Assembly: GCF_002102185.1 (NCBI RefSeq)
Contig: NZ_LQOW01000033.1
Span: 1 to 64,000 of the forward strand
From: Mycobacterium fragae
GTDB taxonomy: Bacteria > Actinomycetota > Actinomycetes > Mycobacteriales > Mycobacteriaceae
Direction of reading: 5' to 3'
Length of the DNA: 64,000 nucleotides
Positions 42,140-53,464 of this stretch are shown piece after piece. A program made the position numbers and the translations under genes. The notes under the pieces were generated by a model. It worked only from the letters and a program-made list of their open reading frames with translations, did no database searches and was not told the origin of the DNA. How positions within the stretch are numbered: position 1 is the stretch's first letter; each line of letters starts with the position of its first letter.

Positions 42140-43299
42140 GCGGTTCATTGATCGATCGGGTGCGCGAGCGGCTGGCGACGGAATCCGCCCCGCTGCGTCC
42201 GACGGTGGTGGCCGACGCTATCCGGGTCGAGTCCGGCGGGGTTCTCGGCGACATCGAACTGCTGAGCAATCTTCGGGTACTGCAGACCGAGCTGACCGGC
42301 GCCGGGATCCTCGAGCCGCTGCTATGCGCCGACGACACCACCGATGTGCTGGTGACCGCGCCGGACGCGGTGTGGGTCGACGACGGAAACGGACTGCGGC
42401 GCAGCGATGTTCGGTTTGCCGACGAAGCCGCGGTGCGGCGGCTGGCGCAGCGGCTGGCATTGGCGGCCGGTCGCCGGCTCGACGACGCGCAGCCTTGGGT
42501 GGACGGACAGCTGACCGGTGTGGGCGCCGGCGCTTTCACGGTCCGGCTGCATGCAGTGCTGCCGCCGGTCGCCGTCGGCGGCACCTGCCTGTCGCTGCGA
42601 GTATTGCGGCCCGCCACCCAGGATTTGGCCGCGCTGATCGCGGCGGGCGCCATCGCGCCGACGGCCGCCGCACTGCTCGCCGACATCATCGCCGCCAGGC
42701 TGGCCTTCCTGGTGTCCGGCGGAACGGGGGCGGGTAAGACCACGTTGCTCGCGGCGATGCTCAACGCGGTGGCCACCGACGAACGGATCGTGTGCGTCGA
42801 GGACGCCGCGGAGCTGGCGCCTCGGCATCCGCATCTGGTCAAGCTGGTCGCGCGATGCGCGAATGTGGAAGGCGTTGGCGAGGTCACGGTGCGCCAACTC
42901 GTTCGCCAAGCGCTGCGGATGCGGCCGGACCGCATCGTCGTCGGCGAGGTCAGGGGTGCCGAGGTCGTCGATCTGCTGGCGGCGTTGAACACCGGCCACG
43001 ACGGCGGCGCGGGAACGGTGCACGCCAACAATCCCGGTGAAGTGCCGGCGCGGCTGGAGGCGTTGGGCGCTCTCGGCGGGCTGGATCGCGCTGCGCTGCA
43101 CAGTCAACTCGCCGCGGCGGTCCAAGTGTTGCTGCATGTTGCCCGCGACCGCACCGGGCGGCGGCGCCTCGATGAGATCGCGGTCCTGCGCCAAACCGAC
43201 GGGCGGGTCAGCGCGATCACCGTCTGGCACGCCGACCGCGGACCGACCGACGAAATCGCGGTCCTGCGCCGATTGCTGCAGAGCCGGACACCGGCATGA
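42136..43299 (+). CDS. tadA: Type II/IV secretion ATPase TadA (Rv3659c-like)
   Basis: A 387-residue VirB11/TadA ATPase that powers Flp pilus assembly at the inner face of the membrane. Walker A is SGGTGAGKTT (194-203); VGEVRGAEVVDLL is the Walker B/His-box area and GTVHANNP the histidine motif. The N-terminal domain (LLCADDTTDVLVTAPDAVWV) is that of CpaF-type ATPases. GTG start in the ssd stop; 4-base overlap with tadB. Confidence 0.94.
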   Translation: MSGSLIDRVRERLATESAPLRPTVVADAIRVESGGVLGDIELLSNLRVLQTELTGAGILEPLLCADDTTDVLVTAPDAVWVDDGNGLRRSDVRFADEAAVRRLAQRLALAAGRRLDDAQPWVDGQLTGVGAGAFTVRLHAVLPPVAVGGTCLSLRVLRPATQDLAALIAAGAIAPTAAALLADIIAARLAFLVSGGTGAGKTTLLAAMLNAVATDERIVCVEDAAELAPRHPHLVKLVARCANVEGVGEVTVRQLVRQALRMRPDRIVVGEVRGAEVVDLLAALNTGHDGGAGTVHANNPGEVPARLEALGALGGLDRAALHSQLAAAVQVLLHVARDRTGRRRLDEIAVLRQTDGRVSAITVWHADRGPTDEIAVLRRLLQSRTPA

Positions 43300-44087
43300 G
43301 CGGTCCGGTGGCGGCCACATTGGCGTTGTCGATGTCGGTGATGGCATTGCCGTGCTCACCGCGGCGACGCCTTGCCTCCGACGGCCGGGTGCGCGTGCCA
43401 CGGTCGGCAATCGGATGCTTGGCAGTGTGTGCGGCGGCCGCCGCTGTCGTATTGCTGCCGCTGACAACGGTTCTCGCTGCCGCGGTGCTGGCCGCAACGG
43501 GCGGACTGCGGTACCGGCGGCGGCGCCGCAGCCGTCGCGGCCTGGCTGAGAGCCGCGCGCTGGAAACCGCGATCGATGTGTTGGTGGGCGAACTGCGGGT
43601 GGGAGCCCACCCGGCACGGGCCTTCGCCGTCGCGGCAGACGAAACGGTTGGCGCGGTCGCGAACTCATGTCGCGCGGTGGCGGCACGTGCGCGGCTGGGC
43701 GCCGACGTCGGTGCCGGTCTGCGCAGTGTCGCCGAGACTTCGGCATTGCCCGCGCAATGGGAACGGCTCGCGGTGTGTTGGGAACTCGCCGCCGAACACG
43801 GCCTGGCGATGTCAACACTGATGCGCGCTGCGCAGCGCGATATTGTTGAACGACAACGGTTTTCGGCACGCGTGACGTCGGCAATGGCTGGCTCCCGGGC
43901 AACCGCGGTCATCCTGGCCGGCCTGCCGCTGCTCGCTGTGCTGCTGGGTCAGCTGATCGGGGCGGACCCGGTGGCGTTCTTGCTGGGCGGACACGCGGGC
44001 GGCTGGCTGCTGGTCGTCGGGGTGACGCTGGCGTGCAGCGGGCTGCTGTGGTCCGACCACATCACCGATCGGGTGGCGTCGTCATGA
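43296..44087 (+). CDS. tadB: Tad pilus inner-membrane platform protein TadB (Rv3658c-like)
   Basis: A 263-residue type II secretion F-domain protein. Membrane helices lie at the start (about 45-68) and end (about 205-255), with the cytoplasmic F domain between them (LETAIDVLVGELRVGAHPAR and the following helices). It forms the pilus platform with TadC. It is coupled to tadA (ATGA at 43296) and tadC (ATGA at 44084). Confidence 0.9.
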   Translation: MSGPVAATLALSMSVMALPCSPRRRLASDGRVRVPRSAIGCLAVCAAAAAVVLLPLTTVLAAAVLAATGGLRYRRRRRSRRGLAESRALETAIDVLVGELRVGAHPARAFAVAADETVGAVANSCRAVAARARLGADVGAGLRSVAETSALPAQWERLAVCWELAAEHGLAMSTLMRAAQRDIVERQRFSARVTSAMAGSRATAVILAGLPLLAVLLGQLIGADPVAFLLGGHAGGWLLVVGVTLACSGLLWSDHITDRVASS

Positions 44088-44674
44088 CTACAGCGGCGAT
44101 GCTGCTGGCGGCAGCGCTGTTGAGCGGTGCCGGGACGTCGACGGTGCGGGCGCGGGCCGGGATGCCGGCCCGCGCGCATTGGACGCCGCGCCGGTCACCG
44201 CGTGACGTGGACCCGCTGGCCGTCGCGTCGAGCCTGGACGTGCTGGCTGTTTGCCTGGCAGCGGGCATGCCGGTCTCGACGGCCGCGGCTGCGGCCGCGC
44301 CCTCGGCGCCCGCGGCGCTGGCCAGGATCCTGCGCCGGGCCGCCGATCTGCTGGCGTTGGGCGCCGACCCTGCCGTCGCATGGTCGGCGCCGCCGGACCT
44401 GGCGGCCGGGTCCCTCGACGCGCAGACCGACGCGCTGCTGCGGCTGGCGCGACGATCGGCCGCATCCGGTGCGGCGCTCGCCGAGGCGGTGGCCGAGCTT
44501 GCCGTGCAGTGTCGCCACAACGCGGCCGCCGCTGCCGCCGCGGCCGCCGAGCGGGCCGCGGTCCTGATCGCCGGGCCGCTCGGGATGTGTTTTCTGCCTG
44601 CGTTCGTGTGCCTGGGCATCGTTCCGGTGGTGGCCGGGCTGGCGGGTGACCTGCTGCAGTCAGGCTTGTTGTGA
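44084..44674 (+). CDS. tadC: Tad pilus inner-membrane platform protein TadC (Rv3657c-like)
   Basis: A 196-residue protein very rich in alanine with a type II secretion F domain (SLDVLAVCLAAGMPVSTAAA and RLARRSAASGAALAEAVAEL). Membrane segments lie at the N-terminus (about 1-15) and the C-terminus (GPLGMCFLPAFVCLGIVPV). It is shorter than usual TadC proteins, as is the rule in mycobacteria. ATG 44084 overlaps the tadB stop. Confidence 0.88.
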   Translation: MTTAAMLLAAALLSGAGTSTVRARAGMPARAHWTPRRSPRDVDPLAVASSLDVLAVCLAAGMPVSTAAAAAAPSAPAALARILRRAADLLALGADPAVAWSAPPDLAAGSLDAQTDALLRLARRSAASGAALAEAVAELAVQCRHNAAAAAAAAAERAAVLIAGPLGMCFLPAFVCLGIVPVVAGLAGDLLQSGLL

Positions 44675-44689
44675 TGAAAGGAGGAAAAG

Positions 44690-44896
44690 ATGAAGATAGC
44701 CAACACATTTCGGGTGCTAAAGCCACGCTTGGCATTGCTGGCCGTCGACGAGTCGGGCATGTCCACGGTCGAATACGCCATCGGAACGATCGCGGCGGCG
44801 GCGTTCGCTGCGATCCTCTACACGGTCGTCACCGGCGATTCCATCGTCGCGGCGTTGACCAACATCATCACCCGCGCCCTCAACACCAAGGCGTAA
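44690..44896 (+). CDS. flp: Flp-type pilin (DUF4244, Rv3656c-like)
   Basis: A 68-residue prepilin. The processing site is ESG/MSTVEYAIG with cutting after Gly23, Glu28 at position +5 and Tyr29 at +6, as in Flp pilins, followed by the hydrophobic pilin helix (GTIAAAAFAAILYTVV). A strong ribosome site (AAAGGAGG) lies upstream, fitting a highly made subunit. No prepilin peptidase gene is in the window, so processing must be done by one elsewhere. The TAA stop touches the next gene. Confidence 0.94.
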   Translation: MKIANTFRVLKPRLALLAVDESGMSTVEYAIGTIAAAAFAAILYTVVTGDSIVAALTNIITRALNTKA

Positions 44897-45222
44897 CCGA
44901 TGATGCCGGCGCCAGCACCGTCGAAGCGGCGCTCGGCATCGCCGCGCTGGTCGCGGTCTTGGTGCTCTGCCTGGCCGGTATCACGGCGGTGTCCATGCAG
45001 GTTCGCTGCGTCGACGCCGCCCGCGAGGCCGCACGACTGGCCGCACGCGGCGACGAGCGCTCGGCCGTCGCCGCCGCACGCGAAATCGCACCCGGCGGTG
45101 CCGCTGTGCAGCTGCGGGTCGACGGGGAGTTCGTCGTCGCGACCGTCACCGCCCGGTCGAATCTGCTGCCCGCGCTCCCCATCGCGGCGACCGGCGTCTC
45201 GGCGGTGGAGCCGCGGCGGTGA
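44893..45222 (+). CDS. TadE-like pseudopilin (Rv3655c-like) without a normal start codon
   Basis: About 110 residues of a TadE-type protein: TDDAGASTVEAALGIAALVA, with Gly6 and Glu11 (+5) like a prepilin site, a membrane helix, then an outer domain (DGEFVVATVTARSNLLPAL). Coding sequence is plainly intact, but the expected first codon is GTA (44893-44895) and no in-frame ATG, GTG or TTG is found close upstream or before the helix. GTA arises because the pilin stop is TAA, where homologues would have GTGA overlap. It may start at GTA, use ribosome slippage from flp, or be silent. Confidence 0.75.
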   Translation, partial: VTDDAGASTVEAALGIAALVAVLVLCLAGITAVSMQVRCVDAAREAARLAARGDERSAVAAAREIAPGGAAVQLRVDGEFVVATVTARSNLLPALPIAATGVSAVEPRR

Positions 45223-45238
45223 GCGCGGGTCGGCGACC

Positions 45239-45550
45239 GTGGTGGCCGCCGCGATGGTCGCCGTCTTGCTGGGTATCACCGGCGGCGGCGCGTATCTGGG
45301 TGCTGCGGTGGTGGCACGTCACCGCGCCCAGGCGGCCGCCGATTTGGCCGCGCTTGCCGCCGCCGCGCGACTACCCGCCGGACCCGAGACGGCTTGCGCG
45401 CGGGCGACGAACGTGGCCCGCGTGATGCGGATCGATCGCATCGGGTGCGCCGTCGACGACTTGGATGTGGTGGTCACCGTGCAGGTGCGTGTGCCCATCG
45501 GCGGGTGGGGCAGTGCGCGGGCCGCCGCCCGCGCGGGCCCCGACGATTAG
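45239..45550 (+). CDS. TadE/TadG-like secreted helicase-type small protein (Rv3654c-like)
   Basis: About 103 residues. An N-terminal hydrophobic helix (VVAAAMVAVLLGITGGGAYL) is followed by the conserved run ARHRAQAAADLAALAAAARL, found at the start of TadG/'Flp pilus-assembly' proteins, and two cysteines (Cys53, Cys70). The product of M. tuberculosis Rv3654c is reported to be secreted. GTG 45239 is the first usable start; homologous sequence (GERGSAT) extends upstream without a start codon, so the real start is unclear. Last gene of the tad operon; it ends 2 bases from the convergent gene. Confidence 0.75.
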   Translation: MVAAAMVAVLLGITGGGAYLGAAVVARHRAQAAADLAALAAAARLPAGPETACARATNVARVMRIDRIGCAVDDLDVVVTVQVRVPIGGWGSARAAARAGPDD

Positions 45551-45552
45551 GC

Positions 45553-46581
45553 TTAGCCGCCCGGTTCGCGCAGCCCCGCCTCGACGAGTTCGGCATCGGT
45601 CGGCAACCGCAGGGACACCAGCCCGGCGAACGTTTTCTCGTCGAGCTCCACTCGGTTGACCGTCACATGCACGGGAACCCAGTCGTCATTGTGGCCGGGC
45701 ATGCGTAGGACCCCGGTAGCGGTCCCGGCGGCGAATTCGGCTGCCATGGCTGCCATCTTCGGCTCGTCGGCGGGGTGCACCCGTGGCGAGCTGGTCGCGG
45801 CGCGGCGCCAGTCGTAGAAGCGGCACGGCTCGTCGAGCCATTTCAGCAGGGTCCACCTGTTGAGATCGAACAATGCGCGGTGCACGCCCGGTTGCGCCAG
45901 CCCGTGCAGGATTCGCTGCGCCAGTCGGTCGGTCAAGTGCACCGAGCCAGCCGGGTCGGCACGCCAATTCATCCCCCGCGCGATCACATGGTCGCGACCA
46001 TCCGGCCCGGGCTCCAGCGCACTGCGCGCGACGAAGCTCACCCGGATGTGGTTGCCCTGCCAATCGGTGCCGTCCCACGTGTCGCAAAGCGTCTGACCCG
46101 GTTCGGCCTTGACTGCCACCGCCAGCACCTTGCTTTCGTTGGGCTTGAGATCGCGAGACGGCCAGTTCTCCGCAAACGCGCGACCGTGGGTGTCTTCCAC
46201 CTCGGGGTTTCTGCCGTTGTTGGCCAGCGACTCCGGCGTGTCGGTGGCGAGGCCAGCGGTCATGTCCCATTTCAGCGGGCCCGGGACCGGCCGCTCGGGC
46301 GGCTCAGCCGCGACCGGCCCACTCCAGACGTGTACGCCGTGTATTCGGCCGTCCGACATCCGCACCGGCTCGGTGCGGATCACGCGGTCGTTTTTGGGCG
46401 TGATGCTGACGAGGCTCTGGCCGGTCTGCAACGACTCGGCGATCGCAGCCCGGATGGCGGCAAGATGCGGATTGCGCCGCAGGAACGCGTTGATCGGAAC
46501 GAGATTTCGTAGCTGACGGCCCAGCGCTACCACGGCGGGTTCGGTGCCCAACGTTTCGACGAGCAGCCAGTCGTGGGCCAT
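45553..46581 (-). CDS. Conserved mycobacterial protein, PAS-like (Rv3651-like)
   Basis: A 342-residue soluble protein kept at this place in H37Rv (Rv3651). It starts MAHDWLLVETLGTEPAVVA. The middle (about 50-190) has a sensory-domain look: IAESLQTGQSLVSITPKNDR, then RMSDGRIHGVHVWSG; the C-terminal part ends GMNWR to LVSLRLPTDAEL. The M. tuberculosis homologue is described as a PAS-domain type structure; no ligand or partner is known. It converges on the tad operon. Cytoplasmic. Confidence 0.78.
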   Translation of the reverse strand: MAHDWLLVETLGTEPAVVALGRQLRNLVPINAFLRRNPHLAAIRAAIAESLQTGQSLVSITPKNDRVIRTEPVRMSDGRIHGVHVWSGPVAAEPPERPVPGPLKWDMTAGLATDTPESLANNGRNPEVEDTHGRAFAENWPSRDLKPNESKVLAVAVKAEPGQTLCDTWDGTDWQGNHIRVSFVARSALEPGPDGRDHVIARGMNWRADPAGSVHLTDRLAQRILHGLAQPGVHRALFDLNRWTLLKWLDEPCRFYDWRRAATSSPRVHPADEPKMAAMAAEFAAGTATGVLRMPGHNDDWVPVHVTVNRVELDEKTFAGLVSLRLPTDAELVEAGLREPGG

Positions 46582-46894
46582 GCCCCGATTTTACCGGCGA
46601 GCAAACGCGGATTAACCCGTTGTCGCCCTGCCGATCCGGCGCGATTCGACACCCGTCAACTCACGCGGATCTCGACACGGTTGACTGATGAGTTGCACAC
46701 AGTTACCCGGGGCGGGTATTTTCGCTGCACCACAGGGATTGAGAACGGATTGTGTTGTCCGACCGTTCGTCGCGACGTTTTGTATTTCGGCAGGTCCGCG
46801 CTCTTCAACAGTGAGAAACGCGCTTACGTGGCAGGTGCCACGACGCGGAGGCGTGGAGGTCGACCGTCGAGGGGTCGGTCGTCGTCCGGTCGTC
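46582..46894. other. Intergenic region without a gene
   Basis: 313 bases between the start of the Rv3651-like gene and the end of sftH, both on the minus strand. H37Rv has PE33 in this area; no PE-type sequence is seen. The part near 46640-46700 is AT-richer and contains TTGAC-like motifs that may be the promoter of the Rv3651-like gene. Nothing else is supported. Confidence 0.5.
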
Positions 46895-49228
46895 TCACGA
46901 TGAATCGCGAGACAGCTCCGCAAGCACCAAGCGCAACACGCGGACAGCCCCGGCCTTGTCCAGCGGTTCGTTACCGCTGCCGCATTTTGGAGACTGCACA
47001 CACGACGGACATCCGTGTGGGCATTCACATGCCTGGATAGCGGCAGCGGTGGCGCCCAGCCAGACGGCTGCCCGGCGGAAACCGCGTTCGGCAAACCCCG
47101 CCCCGCCGGGGTAACCGTCATAGACGAACACACTCGGCAGGCCGTCGGCCTCTGGCCCCATGGCAGTGGAGAGGCCTCCTATGTCCCCGCGGTCACAGCT
47201 GGCAACCAAGGGCAGCAGTCCGATCGCCGCATGCTCGGCGGCGTGTAGTGATCCCGGGATCTGCGGCGCTTGAACGCCGTTGCGCTGCAATGCCTCCGGC
47301 GTGATGGTGTACATGACCGCGGTGGTGGCCAACGTATGCGCCGGCATATCCAGGTCGACGAAGTCGATGATCTCCCCGCTCAGCTGACGGCGCAGGTAGC
47401 CGACGACTCTGCTGGTGACGTCGACCGGAACGAGGCCCAGCGTGACGGGCCCGAATTCGCAGCGCTCACCGGCGCCGGTGACCGCGATATCGGTGAGCTC
47501 GCGTGCGAACGTCGCGTATCCGGGATCACCGGCATGCACGAAGGCCATGCCCTGCTCGAAATCCAGGGATTCGACGACGTAGCTCTCACCCTGGTGCAGA
47601 TACACCGCCCCCGGGTGCACCGATGCCGCGGCCTGACCGACGCCGGCAGTCCCCAGCAGCCGGCCGGTGTCGGCCTCCACGATCACGATCTGCCCGCCGG
47701 TCGGACCCCGGATATCCACTGCGGGATGCGGATCCACGCCCGGCGCGGGGTAATACCGGCCGGACCGCCGTCGCAGCAGCCCGTCGTCTTCCAGCGTTTC
47801 CGCGACCTGCTCGGCGCCCAACTCCCGCACCTCGGCCTCGTCGAGCGGCAATTCGGTTGCAGCGCACAATAATTGCGGTCCAAGGATGTACGGGTTGGCC
47901 GGGTCGATCACCACCCGCTCGATCGGCTTGTCCAGCAGCGCCGCAGGGTGATGGACCAGATAAGTGTCCAGCGGATCGTCGCGGGCGATCAGCACAACCA
48001 GCGCACCCTGACCTCGTCGCCCCGAGCGTCCGGCCTGCTGCCAGAACGAGGTAACGGTTCCCGGGAAGCCGGCCATCAACACCGCGTCGAGGCCGGCGAT
48101 ATCGACACCTAGCTCCAGCGCGTTGGTGGTGGCCAGCCCGCGCAGCTGCCCGTCGGCCAGCGCACGTTCCAACGCGCTGCGGTCCTCGGGCAGATACCCC
48201 GCGCGGTAGGACGCCACCTGCTCCGTCAGCTCCGGCGCGATGTTCTCCAGGCGCGCCCGGGCGGCCAGCGCGGTCAGTTCGGCGCCCCGGCGCGACCGAA
48301 CGAACGTCAGGGTGCGGGCCCCCTCGGCGATCAGGTCCGCCATCACACGGGCCGCCTCTGCGCCCGCGGACCGCCGGACCGGAGCGCCGTTCTCGCCGGT
48401 CAGGTCAGCGCGCAGCGGGGGCTCCCACAACGCCACCGTGCGCGCTCCCTGAGGCGAACCGTCCACGGTGATCTCTGCTACCGACTGCCCGATGAGCTCT
48501 GAGGCGGTTTCACCGGGCGAGGCCGTCGTCGCGCTGGCGAAGATCACCGTCGGTGACCCGGAGTAGCGTGCGCACAAGCGCAGCAGCCGGCGGAGCACCA
48601 TCGCCACGTTCGAGCCGAAAATGCCACGGTAGTAATGGCATTCGTCGACAACCAGGTAGCGCAGGTTACGCAGGAACACCGCCCAGCGAGCATGGTTGCG
48701 CAACAGCGCCAGGTGGACCATGTCGGGATTGGAGAACAGCCACCGCGATCGCTCCCGCGCGAAGCGCCTCACCTCGGCGGGACTGTCACCGTCGTAGGCA
48801 GTGGGTGCGACGTCGTGCAGCCGCGGCGTCGCCGCGGTCAGTGTCTGCGCGGCGCGCAACTGGTCGTGGCCGAGCGCTTTCGTCGGCGAAATGTAAAGCA
48901 CCCGGGCCCGCGGATCGGTTGCCAGCACATTGAGGATGGGAAGCTGATAGGCGAGCGATTTCCCCGACGCGGTGCCGGTGCCGATGACCACGTGGCGCCC
49001 GGCGTGGGCGAGTTCCGCGGCGTCGACCTGATGCGCCCACGGCGACGCGATCCCGCACTCGGTGAACGCGCGAACCACGTCGGGCTCGACCCAGTCCGGC
49101 CACGGGCACGGCTCACCGTGGCGCGGCGCCAGCTCGGCGACATGACGCAGCGGCTGCTCGCCCGGCTCGCTGCCCGCGACCGCGACGGCGAGCAATTCGC
49201 TGCCGAACGTCACTTTGAACCCCTTCAT
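46895..49228 (-). CDS. sftH: Superfamily 2 DNA helicase SftH (Hrq1/MrfA-type)
   Basis: A 777-residue helicase. Motif I is GTASGKS (85-91), motif II is DECHYYRG, motif III is SATT, and motif VI lies in QQAGRSGRRGQG. The C-terminal DUF1998 domain ends with a four-cysteine cluster in ACECPHGCPSCVQSPKCG that would bind zinc. M. smegmatis SftH is a 3' to 5' DNA translocase of this clade, and the Bacillus relative MrfA repairs mitomycin damage, so a role in DNA repair is likely. It is divergent from cspA. Confidence 0.92.
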   Translation of the reverse strand: MKGFKVTFGSELLAVAVAGSEPGEQPLRHVAELAPRHGEPCPWPDWVEPDVVRAFTECGIASPWAHQVDAAELAHAGRHVVIGTGTASGKSLAYQLPILNVLATDPRARVLYISPTKALGHDQLRAAQTLTAATPRLHDVAPTAYDGDSPAEVRRFARERSRWLFSNPDMVHLALLRNHARWAVFLRNLRYLVVDECHYYRGIFGSNVAMVLRRLLRLCARYSGSPTVIFASATTASPGETASELIGQSVAEITVDGSPQGARTVALWEPPLRADLTGENGAPVRRSAGAEAARVMADLIAEGARTLTFVRSRRGAELTALAARARLENIAPELTEQVASYRAGYLPEDRSALERALADGQLRGLATTNALELGVDIAGLDAVLMAGFPGTVTSFWQQAGRSGRRGQGALVVLIARDDPLDTYLVHHPAALLDKPIERVVIDPANPYILGPQLLCAATELPLDEAEVRELGAEQVAETLEDDGLLRRRSGRYYPAPGVDPHPAVDIRGPTGGQIVIVEADTGRLLGTAGVGQAAASVHPGAVYLHQGESYVVESLDFEQGMAFVHAGDPGYATFARELTDIAVTGAGERCEFGPVTLGLVPVDVTSRVVGYLRRQLSGEIIDFVDLDMPAHTLATTAVMYTITPEALQRNGVQAPQIPGSLHAAEHAAIGLLPLVASCDRGDIGGLSTAMGPEADGLPSVFVYDGYPGGAGFAERGFRRAAVWLGATAAAIQACECPHGCPSCVQSPKCGSGNEPLDKAGAVRVLRLVLAELSRDSS

Positions 49229-49497
49229 ATCCGCTTCGTAACTGAATTGTTCACCGGCTCCCAGCTGAATTGATCAAGGCAGACTGTCGCCGACGCGATG
49301 AACATGATTGACTGATGTGCGGTCGCAGCTTCTGTGTTCGTGTCAAACTTTCGCAGGATCGACGTTGCGGCCGCGGTTCCTGCGAGGTTCTTGCTCGGGT
49401 GAAGTTCCGGCAACTCCGCGAGGTATGGCGGTCACAGCGGGCCCGGGGCACCGAAAGCCGGTGCACCGTACCCCAGTAGTAAAGGAAAGATCGAGAA
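49229..49497 (+). promoter_or_regulatory. Long leader/promoter region of cspA
   Basis: A 269-base gap before cspA. Cold-shock genes often have long 5' leaders that fold differently at low temperature; the space allows one here, and the purine-rich GGAAAGATCGAG just upstream of the ATG is the ribosome site. A defined RNA structure was not established by eye. It also carries the promoter of sftH on the other strand. Confidence 0.4.
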
Positions 49498-49701
49498 ATG
49501 CCACAGGGAACTGTGAAGTGGTTCAACGCGGAGAAGGGGTTTGGTTTTATCGCCCCGGAGGACGGTTCGGCCGACGTGTTTGTCCACTACACGGAAATCC
49601 AGGGAACGGGTTTCCGCACCCTTGAGGAGAACCAGCGGGTCGAGTTCGAGGTCGGCCAGAGCCCCAAAGGGCCTCAGGCCACCGGCGTCCGCTCCATCTG
49701 A
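49498..49701 (+). CDS. cspA: Cold-shock protein CspA
   Basis: A 67-residue single cold-shock domain. RNP1 is KGFGFIAP and RNP2 is DVFVHYTEI; the protein begins MPQGTVKWFNAEKGFGF. It binds single-stranded RNA and DNA and prevents mRNA folding. Actinobacterial cspA of this place is usually strongly expressed. A G/C-rich hairpin terminator follows 16 bases after the stop. Confidence 0.97.
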   Translation: MPQGTVKWFNAEKGFGFIAPEDGSADVFVHYTEIQGTGFRTLEENQRVEFEVGQSPKGPQATGVRSI

Positions 49702-49716
49702 GCAGCTTCTGACGAA

Positions 49717-49760
49717 AACCCCCCGCGTCGTCCCGGTCACCGGGTACGACCGGGGGGTTC
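49717..49760 (+). terminator. Hairpin terminator after cspA
   Basis: AACCCCCCG (from 49718) pairs with CGGGGGGTT (49751-49759), with a further inner stem GTCGT/ACGAC and CCGG/CCGG. A short T-containing TTCTCGTT follows. This is a typical mycobacterial strong stem with an imperfect U-tail. Confidence 0.75.
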
Positions 49761-49893
49761 TCGTTGCCCGGCCTTATTTGACGTCGGTCGATTGCCCGGC
49801 TCGCCCCCTTTGCCGCAGCGCGGCTGGCGGTGCCCCCACCTCCCGCCGCTTCGCGGCGCGATTCGTCGCCGGGCGTGGCCTACTGTCGGTGAC

Positions 49894-50472
49894 GTGAGTC
49901 AGCTGTCCTTCTTCTCCGCCGAGTCGGTGCCGCCCGCGGTCGCCGACCTCACCGGGGTGTTGGCAGCCTCCGGCCAGGTCGTGGTGGTCGGCAGTGGCGC
50001 CCGGCTGTCGGTGGTGGTGGACCAACCGTGGCGGGCCAGCGCGCTGGCCGAGATGATCGACGAGGCGGGTTTGGCGTCCGAGATCACCCAGACCGACGAG
50101 GACACTCCGCTGGTCCGGACGGCGGTGGACGTCAGGCTGCGGTCGATCGCCGAGGAGTGGACCCGCGGGGCGGTCAAGACCGTGCCACCGCTGTGGTTGC
50201 CGGGACCGCGCGAGTTACGGGCGTGGACCCTGGCGGCCGGGAGCCCCGAAGCCGACCGTTATTTGCTCGGCCTTGACCCGCACGCGCCGGACACCCATTC
50301 GCCGCTGGCATCGGCGCTGATGCGGGTCGGGATCGCGCCCACCCTGATCGGCACTCGCGGGGCTCGCCCGGCGCTGCGGATCAGCGGCCGCCGCAGGCTA
50401 TCGCGCCTGGTAGAGAACGTGGGGGAACCGCCTGACTGCGCGGAGGCGTTCAACTCCTGGCCGCGGGTTTAG
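49894..50472 (+). CDS. Conserved hypothetical (Rv3647c-like)
   Basis: A 192-residue soluble protein conserved between cspA and topA in mycobacteria. It begins MSQLSFFSAESVPPAVADLTG and has alpha/beta character (GQVVVVGSGARLSVVVDQPW; PPLWLPGPRELRAWTLAAGS), ending in a basic region (RISGRRRLSRLVENVGEPP) that could touch nucleic acid. No family motif is recognised. GTG 49894 is chosen by homologous context. The gap to topA is 126 bases. Confidence 0.85.
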   Translation: MSQLSFFSAESVPPAVADLTGVLAASGQVVVVGSGARLSVVVDQPWRASALAEMIDEAGLASEITQTDEDTPLVRTAVDVRLRSIAEEWTRGAVKTVPPLWLPGPRELRAWTLAAGSPEADRYLLGLDPHAPDTHSPLASALMRVGIAPTLIGTRGARPALRISGRRRLSRLVENVGEPPDCAEAFNSWPRV

Positions 50473-50598
50473 CGGCGATTGAGAGGGCAATTACCGGGGG
50501 GTCGGTTTGCGTCGGCAAGCGCCGGGTGTCACATTGTCAGGTGTCCACAGGGGGGCACCGGCGCACGATGCGGCCGGAGAGAGTGAGCGTAAGCACAG

Positions 50599-53382
<2,784 letters not shown>

Positions 53383-53398
53383 GCCCAGGATTGTCTGT

Positions 53399-53459
53399 CG
53401 CGAAGTAGCAGCCAAGGCAGTGATTCTCGCGCTTTCGCGACCCTGACTTCTATTTCGCG
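53399..53459. terminator. Convergent hairpin between topA and adenylyl cyclase gene
   Basis: CGCGAAGTAG (53399-53408) pairs with CTATTTCGCG (53450-53459) with one G-U pair, and an inner stem TCGCG (53427-53431) pairs with CGCGA (53436-53440). It lies between two converging genes and could stop transcription from both sides. The 11 bases CGACCCTGACT (53438-53448) are shared with the hairpin at 23794. Confidence 0.55.
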
Positions 53460-53464
53460 GAGGG

